DNA from: Vreelandella nigrificans
GTDB lineage: Bacteria; Pseudomonadota; Gammaproteobacteria; Pseudomonadales; Halomonadaceae
Length of the DNA: 51,424 bases
Assembly: GCF_002374315.1 (NCBI RefSeq)
Contig: NZ_NWUX01000022.1
Span: 1 to 51,424, forward strand
Direction: 5' to 3'
The notes below the pieces were generated by a model, which saw only the letters and a program-made list of their open reading frames with translations, was not told the DNA's origin and did no database searches. The position numbers and the translations under genes were made by a program. Positions 15,762 through 23,017 of this stretch are shown one piece after another (the first letter of the stretch is position 1; each line of letters begins with the position of its first letter).

Positions 15762-16706
15762 ATGCCTGAACATGCCAACGCTCCAATAACACCTACCAAG
15801 CTGTCCAATGAGTCGGCAGTGAGCAATATTGATCCTGCACTGAAGCCACGTATAGTGATGACCGACCTTGATGGTTCTCTACTGGATCACGATACCTATG
15901 GCTTTTCTCCTGCTGCCCCCTGGCTTGCTCGTCTTAAAAAACTGGGCGTGCCGGTAATTCCTGTTACTAGTAAAACCCGAGCAGAACTTATCCCACTACG
16001 TGAATCGCTTGGTTTAACGGCGACTCCTTTTGTTGCTGAAAATGGGGCTGTTATTGGATTGCCACCTGGATGGTGTCATGCCCGTTTAGACCGGCCGGGC
16101 AATGCACGTGATGGGATCGTTGTTAAGCATACCGGTGTTGATATTGGCTTTATTCGAGCGAGGCTCACGATATGGAGGAAGCGGCTGGATGTGCGTTTTA
16201 CCTGCATGAGTGAGTTAAGCATGCCACAAGTGATGGAGCTTACCGGGTTAGATGAAATGCGTGCTAGGGCTGCCCGCCAGCGTGAAGGTAGCGAGCCATT
16301 CGTGTGGCAGGATGATGATGCAGCACTTGAAACGTTTCGTCTTGCATTAGAAGGCGATGGTCTAGAGCTTACTCAAGGAGGGCGCTTTTGGCATGTCATG
16401 GGACGCGCCTCGAATAAAGGTAGTGCAGTGGAGTGGCTCATTAAACGCTTTAGCGCGCTTAGGGGTAGTCCACCACTATCACTGGGGTTGGGGGATGGTC
16501 CCAACGATATCACCATGCTAGATGTGGTTGACCAAGCGGTCGTTATCAGAGGTGGACACGAGCTGCAGGTGATGCCGAGTAATGTGTCTTTGTACCGTAC
16601 TCAGGCGGCGGGTCCAGAAGGCTGGGTCGAGGGGGTAGTCCACTGGTGGGGGCAAGACGATAGTCGTCTTGCCACATTGCCGCAAGGACATGCTGTCGTT
16701 ATATGA
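15762..16706 (+). CDS. HAD phosphatase: mannosyl/glucosyl-3-phosphoglycerate phosphatase
   Basis: This 314-residue HAD-superfamily phosphatase of the MPGP/YedP type would remove the phosphate from glucosyl- (or mannosyl-) 3-phosphoglycerate. Motif I is DLDGSLLDHD, the motif II region is VTSKTRAEL, and motif IV is LGDGPNDITMLD. The N-terminus carries about 25 extra residues. The ATG at 15762 has TAGGTGG upstream. The next gene, starting 49 bp downstream on the same strand, is a glucosyl-3-phosphoglycerate synthase. Together they make the compatible solute glucosylglycerate in two steps, so glucosyl substrate specificity is more likely than mannosyl. Confidence 0.85.
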   Translation: MPEHANAPITPTKLSNESAVSNIDPALKPRIVMTDLDGSLLDHDTYGFSPAAPWLARLKKLGVPVIPVTSKTRAELIPLRESLGLTATPFVAENGAVIGLPPGWCHARLDRPGNARDGIVVKHTGVDIGFIRARLTIWRKRLDVRFTCMSELSMPQVMELTGLDEMRARAARQREGSEPFVWQDDDAALETFRLALEGDGLELTQGGRFWHVMGRASNKGSAVEWLIKRFSALRGSPPLSLGLGDGPNDITMLDVVDQAVVIRGGHELQVMPSNVSLYRTQAAGPEGWVEGVVHWWGQDDSRLATLPQGHAVVI

Positions 16707-16755
16707 GCGCATGCACTTTAAAGCGTATGGCCTAAGTGCCAAGGGAGCCAGCGGA

Positions 16756-17976
16756 ATGAGTGATTTTCATCAAAATGGTGTGATTACCGACTTTCATAAC
16801 TTAACGCGCCGACCGGTTGACGCACTTGAGCAAGAGCTTTGTCAGTTTGCCAAGCGGCGACCAATGGGATTGATCTTACCCTCGCTTTTTTCTGAACTAG
16901 AAGGTCCTGCACTGTCAGCCATTGTTGATGAGTTGGTAAAAGTGCCCTATCTCAATGAGATCGTGGTGGGTTTGGATCGCGCTGATCGTGAACAGTTTTT
17001 ATATGCACGTGAGTTTTTCTCGCGCCTTCCTCAGCACACTCGCATTTTATGGAACGATGGCCCTCGTTTGAGAGCGCTGGACGCTGAGCTAGAGCACCAT
17101 GGGCTTGGAGCATTGGAGCCGGGTAAAGGGCGTAATGTATGGTACTGCGCGGGCTATATCCTATCCTCGGGGCGTTCAACGGTGGTTGGTCTGCATGACT
17201 GCGATATTCTTACCTATGACCGAAGTTTGTTGGCACGGCTTATGTACCCAGTGGCCCACCCGCGATTTAACTATAGTTTTTGTAAAGGCTATTACCCCAG
17301 AATTGCTGATGGAAAATTAAATGGCCGAGTCTCGCGACTCATGGTGACTCCACTATTGCGCGCACTTAAAACGGTGTGTGGGCCACTGCCTTACCTAGAT
17401 TACTTGGATAGCTTTCGTTACCCGCTGTCTGGGGAGTTCGCAATGCGTAGTGAAGTGCTGGAAGGGATTCGTATTCCGGCAGATTGGGGGCTTGAAATTG
17501 GTGTTCTCTCGGAGCTGCAGCGCAACTATTCCCAACGGCAGCTATGCCAAGTGGATATTGCCGATGCTTATGATCACAAGCACCAGCCGGTGAGTGAAGA
17601 AGATCCAAGTGGTGGGCTTAACCGCATGAGTTTAGATATAGCCAAGGCGCTGTATCGTAAGCTTGCGACCCAGGGGGTAAGTTTTAGCAATGAAGATTTC
17701 CGGACTCTTAAGGCTACCTATTATCGTTATGCGTTAGACCTAATAGAAGCCTACGATCACGATGCCACCATGAACGGACTAAGCCTAGACCGCCATTGTG
17801 AAGAGCAGGCGGTGGAGTTATTCGCTAGCAATCTACTAGAGGCTGGTAACCTGTTTTTGGATAACCCACGTGAGCGCCCGTTTATCCCTAGTTGGAATCG
17901 TGTTCAAGCTGCTGTCCCTGATTTACTGGTGCGTATGCACGAAGCCGTTGAGCTGGATAATCAAGGCAAGGTTTAG
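16756..17976 (+). CDS. gpgS: Glucosyl-3-phosphoglycerate synthase (GT81)
   Basis: This retaining GT-A glycosyltransferase joins glucose from an NDP-glucose to 3-phosphoglycerate, giving glucosyl-3-phosphoglycerate. The 406-residue protein has the DxD-type motif in GLHDCDILTYD, the acceptor-region motif PLSGEFAMRSEVL, and a conserved DWGLEIGVL segment followed by DAYDHKHQ, all typical of GpgS. I chose the ATG at 16756 (MSDFHQNG), which has AAGGGAG upstream, over an ATG at 16669 inside the upstream gene. It follows the matching phosphatase gene. A phosphorylase able to degrade the product lies at 23.0-24.8 kb. A role in salt or nitrogen stress is inferred. Confidence 0.88.
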   Translation: MSDFHQNGVITDFHNLTRRPVDALEQELCQFAKRRPMGLILPSLFSELEGPALSAIVDELVKVPYLNEIVVGLDRADREQFLYAREFFSRLPQHTRILWNDGPRLRALDAELEHHGLGALEPGKGRNVWYCAGYILSSGRSTVVGLHDCDILTYDRSLLARLMYPVAHPRFNYSFCKGYYPRIADGKLNGRVSRLMVTPLLRALKTVCGPLPYLDYLDSFRYPLSGEFAMRSEVLEGIRIPADWGLEIGVLSELQRNYSQRQLCQVDIADAYDHKHQPVSEEDPSGGLNRMSLDIAKALYRKLATQGVSFSNEDFRTLKATYYRYALDLIEAYDHDATMNGLSLDRHCEEQAVELFASNLLEAGNLFLDNPRERPFIPSWNRVQAAVPDLLVRMHEAVELDNQGKV

Positions 17977-17997
17977 GCATCCGCAGCCTGGGGCCTA

Positions 17998-18047
17998 GGT
18001 TCTTGTACTTAAGTTCTTATATCTAAGTTCTTACACCGGGTTCTTTC
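17998..18047. repeat. Degenerate 14-bp tandem repeat
   Basis: Four TTCTT cores at 18000, 18014, 18028 and 18041 sit in similar AAGTTCTTA contexts, giving a period of 14, 14 and 13 bp. It lies between the gpgS stop and the shared terminator. Function is unknown. Confidence 0.6.
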
Positions 18048-18080
18048 TCCTAAGGTTTGCAGAATTCAGGGTAGTCAAAA

Positions 18081-18106
18081 GGCCAGCGACCCTTAGGTGG
18101 CTGGCC
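18081..18106. terminator. Bidirectional terminator between gpgS and a chemoreceptor gene
   Basis: The stem GGCCAGC/GCTGGCC (18081-18087 with 18100-18106) has an inner ACC/GGT pairing. TTTT follows directly on the minus strand and TCATTTTT on the plus strand, matching the convergent genes. Confidence 0.85.
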
Positions 18107-18161
18107 TCATTTTTAGTGCTTGCTTTTGGTATTAAGTTTTCATACCTGGATTAAGGCGAAA

Positions 18162-19781
18162 CTAAAAATCGCTGTCATAGGCTTCGCGTGGCGTTGAAAT
18201 GGGTAGTTTAGCCTGCTTATATCCAGCGCTTTGATGGCTCACTTGGTTAATACGAAAGTGGGCAACCAGCTGGCGCAGTTGGGTGCTGAGTTGTGCCAAA
18301 GCCTGGGTAGCGTGATTGCTTTCTTGCACTAAGCTGGCATTTTGCTGGGTCATTTGATCCATCTGGGTCACCGCTTGGTTGACCTGCTCGATACCGCTAC
18401 TTTGCTCAATCGTAGCGGCAGAAATTTCCTGAACCAGCGTGCTGAGCTGTTTTATATCGTCGACCATACCATTGATCACATCGCCGGTATCACGTACCTG
18501 ACGACTACCTTCAACTACTTTGCTGTCGGATGTCTCGATCAGGGTTTTGATCTCTTGGGCGGCCGCGGCTGAACGGCTGGCTAGCTGGCGAACCTCATTG
18601 GCTACCACGGCAAAGCCACGGCCTTGCTCGCCTGCTCGTGCGGCTTCCACTGAGGCGTTGAGGGCTAAAATATTGGTTTGGAAGGCAATGCCGTCAATAG
18701 TGTTAACGATACTGCTCATTTGCGTGGCGCTTTCGTTAATCGTTGCCATAGTCGTGATCACGTTAGACATCGCATCACTGCCACGCTGAGCGCTGTTGGC
18801 CGTCTTAGTCGCAAGGCTGCGCGCATGATCCGCGTGTTCAGCATTCTGCTTCACCGTAGCGGTTAGTTGCTCCATGCTGGAAGCTGTTTCTGCCAACGAA
18901 GCTGCTTGCTCTTCAGTGCGTGTAGAGAGCTCTTCGTTCACAGCCACGATTTGCTCTACACCATTGTTGACTTGGCTCGCCCCATGATGAATATCGCCAA
19001 TAGTTCCTGCTAGAGTTTCACGCATGCGGTTGATATCAAAAAGTAAGCTGTTCTGATCCTTCGCCGAAAGCTGGGTGGCTTGGGTAAGGTCACCGTCAGC
19101 GATATGGCGTACCACGCTAGCGGCATAACGTGGGTCACCCCCAAGTCGACGCGCCACATCACGAATCACCCACCCCATCAGCAGTGTCACAGGTAAGCCG
19201 ATAATCAGTAGGATCACTATTGAGCGAATCAAACCAGCAATAAAAGCGTCATTAATATCATCAATGTAAACGCCTGCTGCCAGCGACCACTGCCACTTGG
19301 GGAGATGAGCCACATAACTGATTTTCGGTACCTGGTTGTCCCCGGTGATGCGGCGAGAGTAATAGTCGACATGGCCGCCACCGGCTTGCGCTGCTTCAAG
19401 AAAAGCTGCATAGAGATTCATTCCGCTGGCATCACGGTAAGTGGCCATGTCTTCACCACGTGGACGGTTGGGGTGAGACACAATTCGTAAAGCGTTATCA
19501 AAGGAGAAGATGTATTCGCCTTCACCAAAATTCACGCTCGACATATTGTCGATAGCGCGCTGCTGGGCGTCTTCAAGGCTAAGGTCGCCACTCTCTACCC
19601 TGGCCTGCAGGGCCTCAAGCTGACCATGCACGCTTTCGACTACGTGCTGAATGCTGTCGCGGCGTTCGCTCGCAATCGTTTGGCGATTTTCCAGCGCCAG
19701 CCAGCCAACCATCAGCAGCATGGCTATCCAGATAATGCCTAGCGTGCCCCAAAGCTTTTGTGTCGTCGTAAAACTTTTCAT
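18162..19781 (-). CDS. Methyl-accepting chemotaxis protein with single Cache domain
   Basis: The 539-residue receptor has a membrane helix at about residues 10-30 and a periplasmic single-Cache domain (about 35-185, with FGEGEYIFSFD and the GGHVDYYSRR/YVAHLPKWQWSLAAGVYIDD segments). A second helix (about 188-210), a HAMP region and a cytoplasmic signalling domain follow. The hairpin tip motif EAARAGEQGRGFAVVANEVR is intact. sCache ligands are often small organic acids, but the ligand here is unknown. The C-terminus (EAYDSDF) lacks a CheR-type pentapeptide. The ATG has AGGGA upstream. A sigma-28-like promoter precedes the gene, so it should belong to the flagellar late regulon. Confidence 0.92.
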   Translation of the reverse strand: MKSFTTTQKLWGTLGIIWIAMLLMVGWLALENRQTIASERRDSIQHVVESVHGQLEALQARVESGDLSLEDAQQRAIDNMSSVNFGEGEYIFSFDNALRIVSHPNRPRGEDMATYRDASGMNLYAAFLEAAQAGGGHVDYYSRRITGDNQVPKISYVAHLPKWQWSLAAGVYIDDINDAFIAGLIRSIVILLIIGLPVTLLMGWVIRDVARRLGGDPRYAASVVRHIADGDLTQATQLSAKDQNSLLFDINRMRETLAGTIGDIHHGASQVNNGVEQIVAVNEELSTRTEEQAASLAETASSMEQLTATVKQNAEHADHARSLATKTANSAQRGSDAMSNVITTMATINESATQMSSIVNTIDGIAFQTNILALNASVEAARAGEQGRGFAVVANEVRQLASRSAAAAQEIKTLIETSDSKVVEGSRQVRDTGDVINGMVDDIKQLSTLVQEISAATIEQSSGIEQVNQAVTQMDQMTQQNASLVQESNHATQALAQLSTQLRQLVAHFRINQVSHQSAGYKQAKLPISTPREAYDSDF

Positions 19782-19825
19782 GAATTCCCTGGTAACTTTT
19801 TTAATAGGTGAACAAGCCCAGACTT

Positions 19826-19852
19826 ATATCGACCATAATGACTAATGCTTTA
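19826..19852 (-). promoter_or_regulatory. Sigma-28 (FliA)-like promoter of the chemoreceptor gene
   Basis: On the minus strand TAAAGCAT, an 11-bp spacer and GTCGATAT match the FliA consensus at 6/8 and 6/8 with exact spacing. It lies about 45 bp upstream of the start codon. Confidence 0.68.
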
Positions 19853-19901
19853 GTCGAGTTTTGAAAAATAGATGCAGTAACTGTTCTTTTAATTCTTTGG
19901 T

Positions 19902-19917
19902 GTTATAAATATATAAC
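19902..19917. promoter_or_regulatory. AT-rich palindrome upstream of the persulfide dioxygenase operon
   Basis: GTTATAAATATATAAC is a 16-bp inverted repeat with one off-centre mismatch pair. It overlaps a likely -10 region about 65 bp upstream of the operon start. ArsR-family persulfide sensors (BigR/SqrR) bind AT-rich palindromes before similar operons. No such regulator gene is in the window. Confidence 0.5.
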
Positions 19918-19980
19918 ATTATTGTTGGTATGATGGGAGGAGAGCGCTACCTCGAACAGGCCAATGACAGGAGGCAACGT

Positions 19981-20847
19981 ATGCAACGCCCGATCGTTAC
20001 CCACTTTTTTGATGAGATGAGCAATACGTTCAGTTATGTGGTGCAAGATCCTGATAGTAATGCCTGCGCTATTGTAGATTCCGTACTGGATTTTGATTAT
20101 GCCGCTGGGCGAACGGGGGTGTGCTCGGCCGATAAAATCATTGGCTTCATTCGGGAGAATGACTTAGTAGTGGAGTGGATCCTAGAAACCCATGTACATG
20201 CTGATCACCTCTCAGCAGCCCCTCATTTACATCAACAGCTAGGCGGTAAAACCGGTATTGGTGCATACATTGTTGAGGTGCAGGAAATATTCGGCAAAGC
20301 GTTTAATGCAGGTACTGATTTTGCTCGAGATGGCAGTCAATTTGATGCGCTGTTCAATGAGGGAGACATGTTTACGATTGGCTCCTTGCAAGGCCTCGTA
20401 CTACACACTCCTGGGCATACGCCTGCTTGCTTAACCTATGTAATAGGAGAGGCTGCTTTTGTGGGCGATACGCTGTTTATGCCTGATTACGGCACTGCAC
20501 GGTGTGATTTTCCCGGTGGTGATGCGCGCATGCTTTACCGCTCAATTCAGAAAGTATTAGCGTTGCCGGAGCAAACAAGACTGTTCTTGTGCCATGACTA
20601 TAAGGCGCCAGGGCGAGATACCTACCAGCATGAAACCAGCGTGGCTGAGCAGCGCATGACTAATGTGCATGTACATGAAGGTATTGGTGAAGATGAGTTC
20701 GTGAAAATGCGTTCTGAGCGTGATGCCACCTTGGGTATGCCGAAGCTGATCATACCATCGGTGCAGGTCAATATGCGGGCAGGCGAGATGCCTCCAGCTG
20801 AAGATAACGGCCAAGTCTATCTAAAAATACCGATTAATCGTTTCTAA
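19981..20847 (+). CDS. blh: Persulfide (sulfur) dioxygenase, ETHE1/Blh-like MBL-fold
   Basis: This metallo-beta-lactamase-fold non-heme iron enzyme should oxidise glutathione persulfide to sulfite and so detoxify sulfide. The metal ligands are visible: THVHADH, HTPGHT, the Asp of FVGDTLF, and the His of LFLCHDYK. It is 288 residues long and has no rhodanese domain. I chose the ATG at 19981, which has a perfect AGGAGG nine bases upstream, over one at 19930. Downstream genes (DUF2892 and two YeeE/YedE proteins) reproduce the layout of Blh/BigR-type sulfur operons. An upstream AT-rich palindrome may be the operator. Confidence 0.9.
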   Translation: MQRPIVTHFFDEMSNTFSYVVQDPDSNACAIVDSVLDFDYAAGRTGVCSADKIIGFIRENDLVVEWILETHVHADHLSAAPHLHQQLGGKTGIGAYIVEVQEIFGKAFNAGTDFARDGSQFDALFNEGDMFTIGSLQGLVLHTPGHTPACLTYVIGEAAFVGDTLFMPDYGTARCDFPGGDARMLYRSIQKVLALPEQTRLFLCHDYKAPGRDTYQHETSVAEQRMTNVHVHEGIGEDEFVKMRSERDATLGMPKLIIPSVQVNMRAGEMPPAEDNGQVYLKIPINRF

Positions 20848-20877
20848 ACGGTTTTTATCTTAACCAAGGAGCGCTAT

Positions 20878-21069
20878 ATGAAAGCTAACGTAGGTGGTAT
20901 CGATAAAGTAGCACGCATCGTAGTAGGTGCGGTGCTTATCGGGTTGGCGTTGACCGGAACAGTAGGTGTCTGGGGGTGGGTAGGTATTGTGCCTTTGGCA
21001 ACCGGCCTTTTTAACTTTTGCCCGCTTTACCCGTTGCTGGGCATTTCAACATGTAAAACCAAGCGTTAA
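20878..21069 (+). CDS. Small DUF2892 (YgaP-type) membrane protein
   Basis: The 63-residue protein has two hydrophobic segments (about residues 12-28 and 31-50) and the family signature GGIDKVARIVVG near the start, with CPLYPLLGISTC near the end. AAGGAG lies seven bases upstream of the ATG. DUF2892 domains often accompany rhodaneses and persulfide dioxygenases. The two cysteines in CPLYPLLGISTC could handle sulfur, but this is inference. Confidence 0.88.
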   Translation: MKANVGGIDKVARIVVGAVLIGLALTGTVGVWGWVGIVPLATGLFNFCPLYPLLGISTCKTKR

Positions 21070-21133
21070 AACGATCACTAACCATGTGGCTAGTTGAGTT
21101 AACAACGTCACAGGCACTTTTCAGGAGTATTCC

Positions 21134-21595
21134 GTGGACTGGACAGCGAGTCTGCAAGGGTTGGTAGGGGGTGTATTGATCGGCCTCTCTGCGGTGTGGC
21201 TAATGGGTTCCCTTGGGCGCATTGCTGGTATCAGTGGCATTGTCGGTGGCTTAATTACCCAGCGACCTAAAGGCGATAGCGCTTGGCGGCTGGCATTTCT
21301 AGCTGGATTAGTCAGCGGCCCGTTGGTGGTAATGGCTGTAGGCGGTGGGCTGGGTAATGTGGCGAATGTGCCTGGTGCAGTGATTGGAGAACCTGCGGGT
21401 GGTGTTCCGTTGATGTTACTGGCTGGGCTATTGGTAGGCCTGGGCACTGGGCTTGGAAGTGGCTGTACCAGTGGTCATGGTGTATGTGGGTTAGCACGTT
21501 TGGCGCCGCGCTCTATGGCCGCTACCGCTATGTTTTTGGTGGCAGCTATCGTGACCGTGTATGTGGTGCGTCATCTGTTAGGAGGTGGGGTATGA
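21134..21595 (+). CDS. YeeE/YedE family sulfur transporter, first half
   Basis: This hydrophobic 153-residue protein with about four or five membrane helices starts at a GTG behind CAGGAG. The signature GSGCTSGHGVCGLARL contains the conserved cysteines found in YeeE/TsuA thiosulfate transporters. Its stop overlaps the start of the second half by ATGA, so both are translated together. Such split pairs (PmpA/PmpB-like) are thought to act as one transporter of reduced sulfur compounds. Confidence 0.88.
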   Translation: MDWTASLQGLVGGVLIGLSAVWLMGSLGRIAGISGIVGGLITQRPKGDSAWRLAFLAGLVSGPLVVMAVGGGLGNVANVPGAVIGEPAGGVPLMLLAGLLVGLGTGLGSGCTSGHGVCGLARLAPRSMAATAMFLVAAIVTVYVVRHLLGGGV

Positions 21596-22008
21596 GTAGT
21601 GCCACGGCTACCACGGCGGCTGGCTATGTTGCAGGGTTACTGTTTGGTCTGGGATTAGCGGTTTCAGGCATGACAGACCCTGCACGCGTATTAGGTTTTT
21701 TAGATATCGCTGGCGCTTGGGACCCAACCTTAATGTTTGTGTTAGGGGGGGCTGTGATCACGACGTTTATCGGTTATCGACTTGTCTACATGCGTGGAAG
21801 GCCGTTGTTTGGCAATAGCTTTCAACTGCCGAGTAAGCAAGAACTAGACGTTAAACTGCTTGGTGGAGCTGCGCTGTTTGGTATTGGATGGGGGCTTTCT
21901 GGCTATTGTCCTGGTCCTGCCATTGCTTCACTTGGGGGACCATCGCTACCTCTCTTAGCCCTTTTAGTCGCCATGGTCGGTGGGTGGTTCATCGCCAAAC
22001 GTTGTTAG
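21592..22008 (+). CDS. YeeE/YedE family sulfur transporter, second half
   Basis: The 138-residue membrane protein has the C-terminal-half signature GIGWGLSGYCPGPAIASLG. The start at 21592 overlaps the preceding stop (ATGA) and has GGAGG upstream; a longer open frame from 21484 lies within the previous gene and is rejected. It is the last gene of the persulfide operon. The Cys in the SGYCPGP motif matches the family's sulfur-relay position. Confidence 0.87.
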   Translation: MSSATATTAAGYVAGLLFGLGLAVSGMTDPARVLGFLDIAGAWDPTLMFVLGGAVITTFIGYRLVYMRGRPLFGNSFQLPSKQELDVKLLGGAALFGIGWGLSGYCPGPAIASLGGPSLPLLALLVAMVGGWFIAKRC

Positions 22009-22046
22009 CATCCTGTTTTCACCACTGCTCTTGTTGCTCTCTGACT

Positions 22047-22104
22047 ACAGAAACTGAGTGTCCCAGCTGAGAATTTTAGCAATGGTAGTGCACTCAGCTT
22101 CTGT
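22047..22104. terminator. Long hairpin between convergent yeeE and dsbG-like genes
   Basis: Arms 22047-22060 and 22091-22104 pair over 14 positions with one mismatch, around a 30-nt loop. There is no good T tract. It probably acts as a shared terminator or mRNA-stabilising structure. Confidence 0.5.
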
Positions 22105-22122
22105 GTCCGAGAGTTTTCGGAG

Positions 22123-22902
22123 TTAAGGTGCTGCGCTGCCCATCATCTCGATAAAACGCTCTTCGCTCGGTAGGCCTTGGATGCGATCAATTCGCACGTT
22201 ACCGCCATCTGTTTCACGCTGAAAAGCGCTGGTGGGCGTCGCGTATAAACCTAGCTCCTCAAATAGCTGGTTATTGGCATAGACCTGCTCTTCTATATCC
22301 CGAGGCTGTGCGCTGGCGCTGATGGTTGCTCCTTTGCTGTGGGCATTGAGCGCGGCTGCTGGGTCGTCTGCGCCAAGCATGGCCGCAGCCATAGCGGGGC
22401 TATTGTGGGCTAAAATGCCTACCATTATATGACGTAACTGGACTTGGCCGCTCTCAACCCATGGCCGTGCTTGCTCCCAAAACTGGTGGCAATAAGGGCA
22501 GTTTGCATCGGTAAAGGTGTAAATAATACGTGGTGCTTCTGTATCGCCATCCTGTATCCAGTGACTATCTTCCAGTAATTGCCATGTTTCAGCTTCTAGG
22601 GGAGCACGTACATGCTCATCCAACTGAGCTTCGGTGAGGTCGTTGCCTTCACTATCCATCAGTGTGCCTACAATGGCGTGCTGACCATCCGGGGTTAAAT
22701 AAATCGCCATGTCCTGCCCCTGAACGCTGGCGCCATAACCCCGTAGCCCACCAGGTGCTTCGAATTGTCCGTAAATAGTTAACCCTTGGTTACTAAGTGC
22801 CTGCACTGGTGCTGGAAGCTCTTCTGCATGGCTGAACGGTACAGCGCTAATGCTGGCTAACATAATAAAACGGCTTAGGAGGGAAAGAGAAAAACGAGGC
22901 AT
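22123..22902 (-). CDS. dsbG: DsbG/DsbC-like periplasmic thiol:disulfide oxidoreductase
   Basis: The 259-residue protein has a Sec signal peptide (cleavage near SHA-EELPAP), an N-terminal dimerisation domain, then a thioredoxin fold with active site CPYC in TDANCPYCHQF and a cis-Pro loop in YATPTSAF. The family repairs mispaired or sulfenylated cysteines in the periplasm. I use the ATG at 22902, which has AAGGA upstream, instead of 22926. It is nearer DsbG than DsbC in overall look (LTIYGQFEAPGGLRGYGA), but that choice is tentative. It is a single gene convergent with the sulfur operon. Confidence 0.82.
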   Translation of the reverse strand: MPRFSLSLLSRFIMLASISAVPFSHAEELPAPVQALSNQGLTIYGQFEAPGGLRGYGASVQGQDMAIYLTPDGQHAIVGTLMDSEGNDLTEAQLDEHVRAPLEAETWQLLEDSHWIQDGDTEAPRIIYTFTDANCPYCHQFWEQARPWVESGQVQLRHIMVGILAHNSPAMAAAMLGADDPAAALNAHSKGATISASAQPRDIEEQVYANNQLFEELGLYATPTSAFQRETDGGNVRIDRIQGLPSEERFIEMMGSAAP

Positions 22903-23017
22903 AACCGTATCCTTAGAAATAATCACTGCAACAGTGTGTCATCACTCGATTATCTGGCGATTATGTTTCGCTATCCTGAGGCATTATGTCGCAACGTTCT
23001 TGTCTCAACTTCCAGCC

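Noticed and set aside
15563..15826. 87-codon minus-strand open frame upstream of the phosphatase gene
   Set aside because: Low-complexity Lys/Arg/His/Gln-rich translation, no Shine-Dalgarno sequence, and overlap with the start of a well-supported gene.
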